Shown piece by piece: positions 9,875 to 12,911 of a stretch of DNA of 12,911 nt (its first letter is position 1; each line of letters starts with the position of its first letter). The DNA comes from Funneliformis mosseae. Taxonomy: Eukaryota; Glomeromycota; Glomeromycetes; Glomerales; Glomeraceae. The DNA lies in assembly GCA_910592005.1 (NCBI GenBank), contig CAJVPP010002991.1, positions 1-12,911 on the forward strand. Reading direction: 5' to 3'. The position numbers and the translations under genes are program-made. The notes under the pieces are model-generated. The model saw nothing but the letters and a program-made list of their open reading frames with translations, had not been told where the DNA came from and did not search any database.

Positions 9875-9973
9875 CTTAATAAGATAAATTTATTAAATAT
9901 ATAATAATAATATTTTATATTATTAATTCAATAATACTTAAATTATATATTTAGTAATAAAAAAATAACCTAC

Positions 9974-9976
9974 TTG
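9974..9976 (-). other. putative microexon 14: CAA
   Basis: Acceptor TTATTAG, donor GTAGGT. The preceding intron is 76 nt and looks like a core intron with an internal deletion. Junction codon is ACA (Thr). Confidence 0.6.
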
Positions 9977-10052
9977 CTAATAAATAAAATTATTAAATAA
10001 ATAAAAATTTAATGAATTATAAATTATAATAACAAGTATAAAAATAACTTAC

Positions 10053-10055
10053 TAT
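10053..10055 (-). other. putative microexon 13: ATA
   Basis: Acceptor TCAATAG, donor GTAAGT. The preceding 87-nt intron closely matches the one before microexon 11. Junction codon is GAT (Asp). Confidence 0.65.
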
Positions 10056-10142
10056 CTATTGAATCTAAATAAAAAATTTAGTTGACTTTAAATTACAATA
10101 ACAAGTATAATTAAATATTGATAATCAATAAAAATAACTTAC

Positions 10143-10145
10143 CCA
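10143..10145 (-). other. putative microexon 12: TGG
   Basis: Acceptor TTATTAG, donor GTAAGT. The preceding intron is 101 nt. Junction codon is TTG (Leu). Confidence 0.65.
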
Positions 10146-10246
10146 CTAATAAAATTTATTTTTTTAAATAAAAAATTTAGTTAACTTTTAATTACAATAA
10201 TAAGTATAATTAAATACTGATAATCAATAAAATAACAATAACTTAC

Positions 10247-10249
10247 AAT
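10247..10249 (-). other. putative microexon 11: ATT
   Basis: Acceptor TCAATAG, donor GTAAGT. The preceding intron is 87 nt. Junction codon is GAT (Asp). Confidence 0.65.
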
Positions 10250-10336
10250 CTATTGAATTTAAATAAAAAATTTAGTTGACTTTAAATTATAGTAACAAGT
10301 GTAAATAAATACTATTAATCAATAAAAATAACTTAC

Positions 10337-10339
10337 CAT
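10337..10339 (-). other. putative microexon 10: ATG
   Basis: Acceptor ATAATAG, donor GTAAGT. The preceding intron is 102 nt. Junction codon is GAT (Asp). Confidence 0.65.
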
Positions 10340-10441
10340 CTATTATATTATTAATTTATTTTTTTAAATAAAAAATTTAGTTGACTTTAATTTACAGTAA
10401 CAAGTGTAATTAAATACTAATAATCAATAAAAATAACTTAC

Positions 10442-10444
10442 CAA
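10442..10444 (-). other. putative microexon 9: TTG
   Basis: Acceptor ATAATAG, donor GTAAGT. The preceding intron is 100 nt. Junction codon is TTT (Phe). Confidence 0.65.
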
Positions 10445-10544
10445 CTATTATATTATTAATTATTTTTTAAATAAAAAATTTAGTTAACTTTGAATTACAG
10501 TAATAAGTATAATTAAATACTGATAATCAATAAAAATAACTTAC

Positions 10545-10547
10545 AAT
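10545..10547 (-). other. putative microexon 8: ATT
   Basis: Acceptor AATTTAG, donor GTAAGT. The preceding intron is 85 nt. Junction codon is AAT (Asn). Confidence 0.65.
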
Positions 10548-10632
10548 CTAAATTATTATAAAAAATTTAATTGATTTTAAATTACAATAACAGGTATAAA
10601 TTAGATATTCATAATCAATAAAAATAACTTAC

Positions 10633-10635
10633 TCA
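10633..10635 (-). other. putative microexon 7: TGA
   Basis: Acceptor TTATTAG, donor GTAAGT. The preceding intron is 97 nt. TGA is split by phase 1, so it is not a stop. Junction codon is ATG (Met). Confidence 0.65.
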
Positions 10636-10732
10636 CTAATAAAATTTATTTTTTTTAAATTAAAAATTTAGTTTACTTTAAATTACAATAACAAATATAA
10701 TTTAATACTAATAATCAATAAAAATAACTTAC

Positions 10733-10735
10733 TAT
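10733..10735 (-). other. putative microexon 6: ATA
   Basis: Acceptor ATAATAG, donor GTAAGT. The preceding intron (77 nt) is a shortened copy of the core intron. Junction codon is AAT (Asn). Confidence 0.65.
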
Positions 10736-10812
10736 CTATTATATTATTAATTATTTTTTTAAATAAAAAATTTAGTTGACTTTTAATTATAATAAAAAAA
10801 TTAATATCTTAC

Positions 10813-10815
10813 TTT
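10813..10815 (-). other. putative microexon 5: AAA
   Basis: Acceptor ATTATAG, donor GTAAGA. The preceding intron is 78 nt. Junction codon is GAA (Glu). Confidence 0.6.
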
Positions 10816-10893
10816 CTATAATATTATAAAGAATATTAATATTTTTTTTAAATTATAATAACTATAGTTAATTGAATTAATAAAATAATTTGC

Positions 10894-10896
10894 CTT
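10894..10896 (-). other. putative microexon 4: AAG, with a GC donor
   Basis: Acceptor AATTTAG, donor GCAAAT. GC-AG introns are a known minor class and usually need a strong exon end, which AAG provides. The preceding intron is 86 nt. Junction codon is GAA (Glu). Confidence 0.5.
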
Positions 10897-10982
10897 CTAA
10901 ATTATTATATTTTATTTTTAATAAAATTTTATTAATAAATAATAATAAATATTAAATAAAAATTATAATTATAATAATTTAC

Positions 10983-10985
10983 CAA
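10983..10985 (-). other. putative microexon 3: TTG
   Basis: Acceptor ATTTTAG, donor GTAAAT. The preceding intron is 80 nt. Junction codon is ATT (Ile). Confidence 0.6.
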
Positions 10986-11065
10986 CTAAAATATCATTAA
11001 TTATCATTAAATATTTTTATAAATAAATTAAGTTTAAATTAAAATTTAAAAAATAAATAACCTAC

Positions 11066-11068
11066 TCC
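11066..11068 (-). other. putative microexon 2: GGA
   Basis: Acceptor ATTATAG, donor GTAGGT. The preceding intron is 95 nt. Junction codon is TGG (Trp). Confidence 0.55.
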
Positions 11069-11163
11069 CTATAATATTATTGATTATTAAATATTTTTTA
11101 AATAATAATTTAATTAAATTTTAATCATATAAATTAAAATATAATTAAAATTAAATAATTTAC

Positions 11164-11166
11164 AAT
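11164..11166 (-). other. putative microexon 1: ATT
   Basis: Acceptor TACTTAG, donor GTAAAT. The preceding intron is 91 nt. With the G from exon 3 it completes GAT (Asp). Confidence 0.6.
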
Positions 11167-11257
11167 CTAAGTATTACAATTATTTAATTTTTTTTAAAAA
11201 AAATATTAATTATTAAATAATTATATAAATAATTAATTGATAAATAAAGTTTATTAC

Positions 11258-11308
11258 CATTTAATTCTTCTAATGTAGGAGTATCTGAAACAGATTCTAT
11301 ATTCAAAT
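11258..11308 (-). CDS. kinase gene exon 3
   Basis: With acceptor TTTTATCAG the exon is 51 nt and encodes D-LNIESVSDTPTLEELN plus one base. An alternative acceptor, ATATAG, gives 39 nt starting at 11296 and is also in frame. VSD recurs in exons 2 and 3. The donor GTAATA at 11257 opens the first of the microexon introns (91 nt). Confidence 0.6.
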
Positions 11309-11386
11309 CTGATAAAATTTAATTTTAGCAAACAAAAAATGAGTATAATTAACGAATTAGTATGTGGTAAATAATACATGTATTAC

Positions 11387-11407
11387 CTTTAGCATCCGAA
11401 ACTGGCT
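11387..11407 (-). CDS. kinase gene exon 2, 21 nt
   Basis: The exon is bounded by ACATTAG upstream and GTAATA downstream. It encodes (G)AG CCA GTT TCG GAT GCT AAA G, giving E-PVSDAK, and it keeps phase 1. It is already small, but seven times longer than the microexons that follow exon 3. Confidence 0.6.
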
Positions 11408-11550
11408 CTAATGTAAATTTATGAAAAAAAAAGATTTTAGAATATCATCAAACCGTTAAATTAATTCATTTTAGTCATACGAAGCTTCATATTTTTATTT
11501 CTTTTTCTTGTTTGGTGAAAATATTATTTTAATTTTTTTATTACACTCAC

Positions 11551-11572
11551 CTTTATAATTACTATTAGACAT
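11551..11572 (-). CDS. kinase gene exon 1 with start codon
   Basis: ATG at 11572-11570 in the context ATAACAATGTC is followed by MSNSNYK and one base of the next codon (phase 1). The donor is GTGAGT at 11550. No upstream in-frame ATG lies within the A/T-rich leader, which carries an AAAAAAGTTTTTTTTTT tract. The intron 11550-11408 is 143 nt, the longest in the gene. Confidence 0.65.
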
Positions 11573-11624
11573 TGTTATAAATTATAATAAAAAAAAAAGT
11601 TTTTTTAAAAAAAACTTATTTATC

Positions 11625-11810
11625 TTGTATAACGATAATAGTGATGCATATGTAGATCTTACCACATTTAAAAGTATGAAGTTATTAAAATTCATCATTA
11701 AATTTTCTACTTCTATATCAGTAATAGCCGCCGTTATAAATATTAAGAAATATTACTTTAGAATAAAGAATAAAGCTTTGTCACCATATTTTATCTTCAT
11801 AATATCATAA
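11625..11810 (+). other. short ORF without ATG start, hydrophobic; doubtful
   Basis: A 61-codon frame begins at TTG and ends at TAA (11808). The first ATG (11676) leaves 44 residues, MKLLKFIIKFSTSISVIAAVIN..., with one hydrophobic stretch. It starts within 60 bp of the divergent kinase start. I do not recognise it. It may be a remnant of a membrane-protein exon or chance. Confidence 0.2.
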
Positions 11811-12193
11811 TAACCAAGCTTAACCAGGTACTATATATTATAAATCATTATTACTTAAAAAAGTTTAACATATCGAAGCGCATAACGTAAAACGAAAAAA
11901 AATCAGATCATCCGGTCTAACAAAACCATGACCCTGGCTCGATGAATGATCGGAGCACTAAATCAGGTTATGCCCTCATAATGAATCAGCAAAGTATTTG
12001 CGCCACAAATAATATCGATTTTAAAAACGCACATCTAAAATTAAATATATTTTATCCTTTATTATAATTCGTTTGTCTCTTGTAAAGTTTTAATTTAACG
12101 GTGAAGGTAATTAGGTTTCAATCTTCAAAAACGCTTCGATTACAATTTCGGATTTTTGTGAAAGTATAACTACCAACAGAAATTTTGATAATT

Positions 12194-12217
12194 TATTGTC
12201 CGAAGCGAAGGACAATA
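12194..12217. repeat. hairpin, 8-bp stem
   Basis: TATTGTCC (12194-12201) pairs with GGACAATA (12210-12217) around GAAGCGAA. A perfect 14-bp palindrome GAAAAAATTTTTTC follows at 12223-12236. Both precede the promoter-like patch. Confidence 0.55.
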
Positions 12218-12239
12218 TACGTGAAAAAATTTTTTCGGT

Positions 12240-12370
12240 CTCGTGATTATTGCGTTTCTCTGTCCGCCCACGTGATCTTAACCAATGAAATCTCCGATTT
12301 TGGAAAGTTCCGGACTCAACAACGGTTCCCGTTTCCTAGTTTATAACATGTAACTGATAGAGGTAAGATG
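12240..12370 (+). promoter_or_regulatory. promoter-like patch of higher GC
   Basis: Within 130 bp lie CACGTG (12269-12274), CCAAT (12282-12286), GGAAAGTTCC (12302-12311, heat-shock-element-like), TTATAA (12341-12346) and GAGGTAAGA (from 12360), which looks like a 5' splice donor. The composition contrasts with the A/T-rich surroundings. No coding exon is evident downstream in the window, so the driven gene, if any, is unseen. It may equally be part of a dispersed repeat. The rest of 11811-12836 shows only a slightly GC-richer patch at 11865-12010 with nothing recognised. Confidence 0.3.
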
Positions 12371-12836
12371 CGAGGCATTCATTTTAACAATAATAATATA
12401 AAAATAATTCTGTTATTTTATATATCAGTGAATCATTCTACACCTTTTTGACATTGAGTTATCAAGTTTTATATAATTTCCTTTCCAATTCCATAAGTTG
12501 TTCTTCTTTTATAATATTTATTAACTAATTTTACATTTAGATTCAACATATTTTCTGAATTTTCTTGTTTTTTTAAACAATTTATCTTTCACAATAATAA
12601 TTTTCATGCATAGAATCTCTACAGAGCATATTTTTCCTGTACTGTAACGTACGCAGTTAAACGGTCAATTAAATATGCGCAGGTCGGGAGAAAATTTGTC
12701 CAAGATAATAAATACCTCGGAAAAGATGATAACGCAAGATATACAATTAATTCGAATCTAAAATCCAAGCCTGTAACACAATGAATCTAATAGAATATCT
12801 TTTTAAGTTTTGAGTAATAATATTTTTATTGTATTA

Positions 12837-12911
12837 CAGTCAACGACCAAAATTATGTGGACATTTTGATTTGTCAAAATTAGGCAGCTCAATCTTTACG
12901 TGATTACATAA
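12837..12911. mobile_element. left end of a Tc1/mariner-like element, truncated by the window
   Basis: TA (12835-12836) is followed by CAGTCAACGACCAAAATTA then TGTGGACA. This form (TA, CAGT, AAAATTA, TGGACA) is typical of Tc1/mariner terminal inverted repeats. The sequence ahead is A/T-rich, and the composition changes at this point. No transposase is visible in the 75 bases available. Confidence 0.45.

Larger units (their letters stand above)
9872..11166 (-). repeat. intron/microexon tandem array, 15 units of 76-102 nt introns plus 3-nt exons
   Basis: Every unit on the minus strand ends TAG (AAG in the last), then three bases, then a 5' splice donor: GTAAGT in eight, otherwise GTAAAT, GTAGGT, GTAAGA, GTATTA or GCAAAT. 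The core (10735-10053) has introns of 85-102 nt that are nearly identical in their 5' half. Most carry TTGATTATCAGTATTTAATT, and CAACTAAA or TTAACTAAA, a possible branch site, 30-50 nt before the acceptor. Outer units (11166-10813 and 9976-9872) have strongly diverged introns but keep acceptor, 3-nt spacing and donor. Two intron length classes intermix in the core: 97-102 and 85-87 nt. Confidence 0.85.
8394..11572 (-). pseudogene. protein kinase gene with a 15-member 3-nt microexon cassette, C-lobe disrupted
   Basis: Exons on the minus strand: 11572-11551, 11407-11387, 11308-11258, fifteen 3-nt microexons (11166 to 9872), 9791-9421, and 9351 onward. Spliced this way, a frame runs 314 codons: a Ser/Asp-rich N terminus, microexon-encoded DWIEENMNFDDLDTI, Cys pairs C49/C52 and C62/C65, then a kinase domain. 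Kinase landmarks are Gly-rich loop KGGFSIIY (118-125), Lys155 in ILKSL, catalytic loop HCDFHHGN (Asp253, Asn258), DLG (271-273) and ASE (297-299). The frame stops at TAG 8919 because (AT)6 replaces the (AT)4 expected in SDIYS. The rest of the C-lobe lies in another frame with its own TAA at 8849. It resembles the expanded TKL-like kinase families of Rhizophagus. The substrate is unknown. It is read as a recent pseudogene, a truncated kinase or an error-containing assembly. Confidence 0.75.

Noticed and set aside
9872..11166. Alternative genetic code explaining the TGA and TAA trinucleotides and relic stops
   Set aside because: In phase 1 the microexons contain no stops, and the relic stops include TAA, TAG and TGA at positions fitting Gln, Trp and Arg, which suits mutation and not one reassignment.
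9968..11167. CRISPR array, because of regular repeats with variable spacers
   Set aside because: The variable parts are 3 nt, the repeats are diverged and eukaryotic splice signals frame each one. The surroundings are clearly eukaryotic.
11880..12010. Possible RNA gene in the GC-richer patch
   Set aside because: No tRNA cloverleaf, A/B boxes or 5S-like sequence could be recognised.
11872..12140. 9-bp inverted repeat ATCGAAGCG / CGCTTCGAT as element ends
   Set aside because: The match does not extend beyond 9 bp and no target duplication is seen.

Overview
The window is a very AT-rich piece of a eukaryotic, most likely fungal, chromosome. Short GT-AG introns (58-143 nt), a divergent TKL-like kinase with a Cys-pair motif before the kinase domain, and a tnp2-type transposase of a recognisable flavour all point to an arbuscular-mycorrhizal fungus (Glomeromycotina, Rhizophagus-like). 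That assignment is from remembered family resemblance, not from a search.

Layout. Positions 1-880 hold degenerate 60-65 bp tandem repeats and three hairpins. A 188-bp MITE-like element lies at 880-1067. From 3110 down to 1294 (minus strand) is a multi-exon, coiled-coil-rich gene relic with many in-frame stops. It is divergent from a long relic of a tnp2/CACTA-type transposase on the plus strand (3511-6686). The two are separated by about 400 bp of short tandem repeats. In both relics many stops and substitutions are explained by single C-to-T or G-to-A changes. Positions 6687-8393 are AT-rich with no gene seen.

The main object is a minus-strand protein kinase gene (11572 down to 8394). After three ordinary 5' exons it has 15 consecutive putative microexons of exactly 3 nt (11166 to 9872), each bounded by splice signals and separated by 76-102 nt introns, followed by the zinc-ribbon-like and kinase exons. 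All junctions are phase 1. That phase is fixed independently by the flanking exons, and it is the only one in which the microexon string is open. It reads DWIEENMNFDDLDTI and runs directly into the Cys-pair domain. Eight of the microexons sit in near-identical tandem introns, yet the trinucleotides themselves differ strongly. The kinase C-lobe is broken by an (AT)6 frameshift and a separate TAA, so the locus is either a recent pseudogene, encodes a truncated 314-residue protein, or carries sequence errors.

Positions 11573-12836 contain a short non-ATG ORF and a promoter-like patch (hairpin, CACGTG, CCAAT, HSE-like, TATA-like). The last 75 bases look like the start of a Tc1/mariner element flanked by TA.
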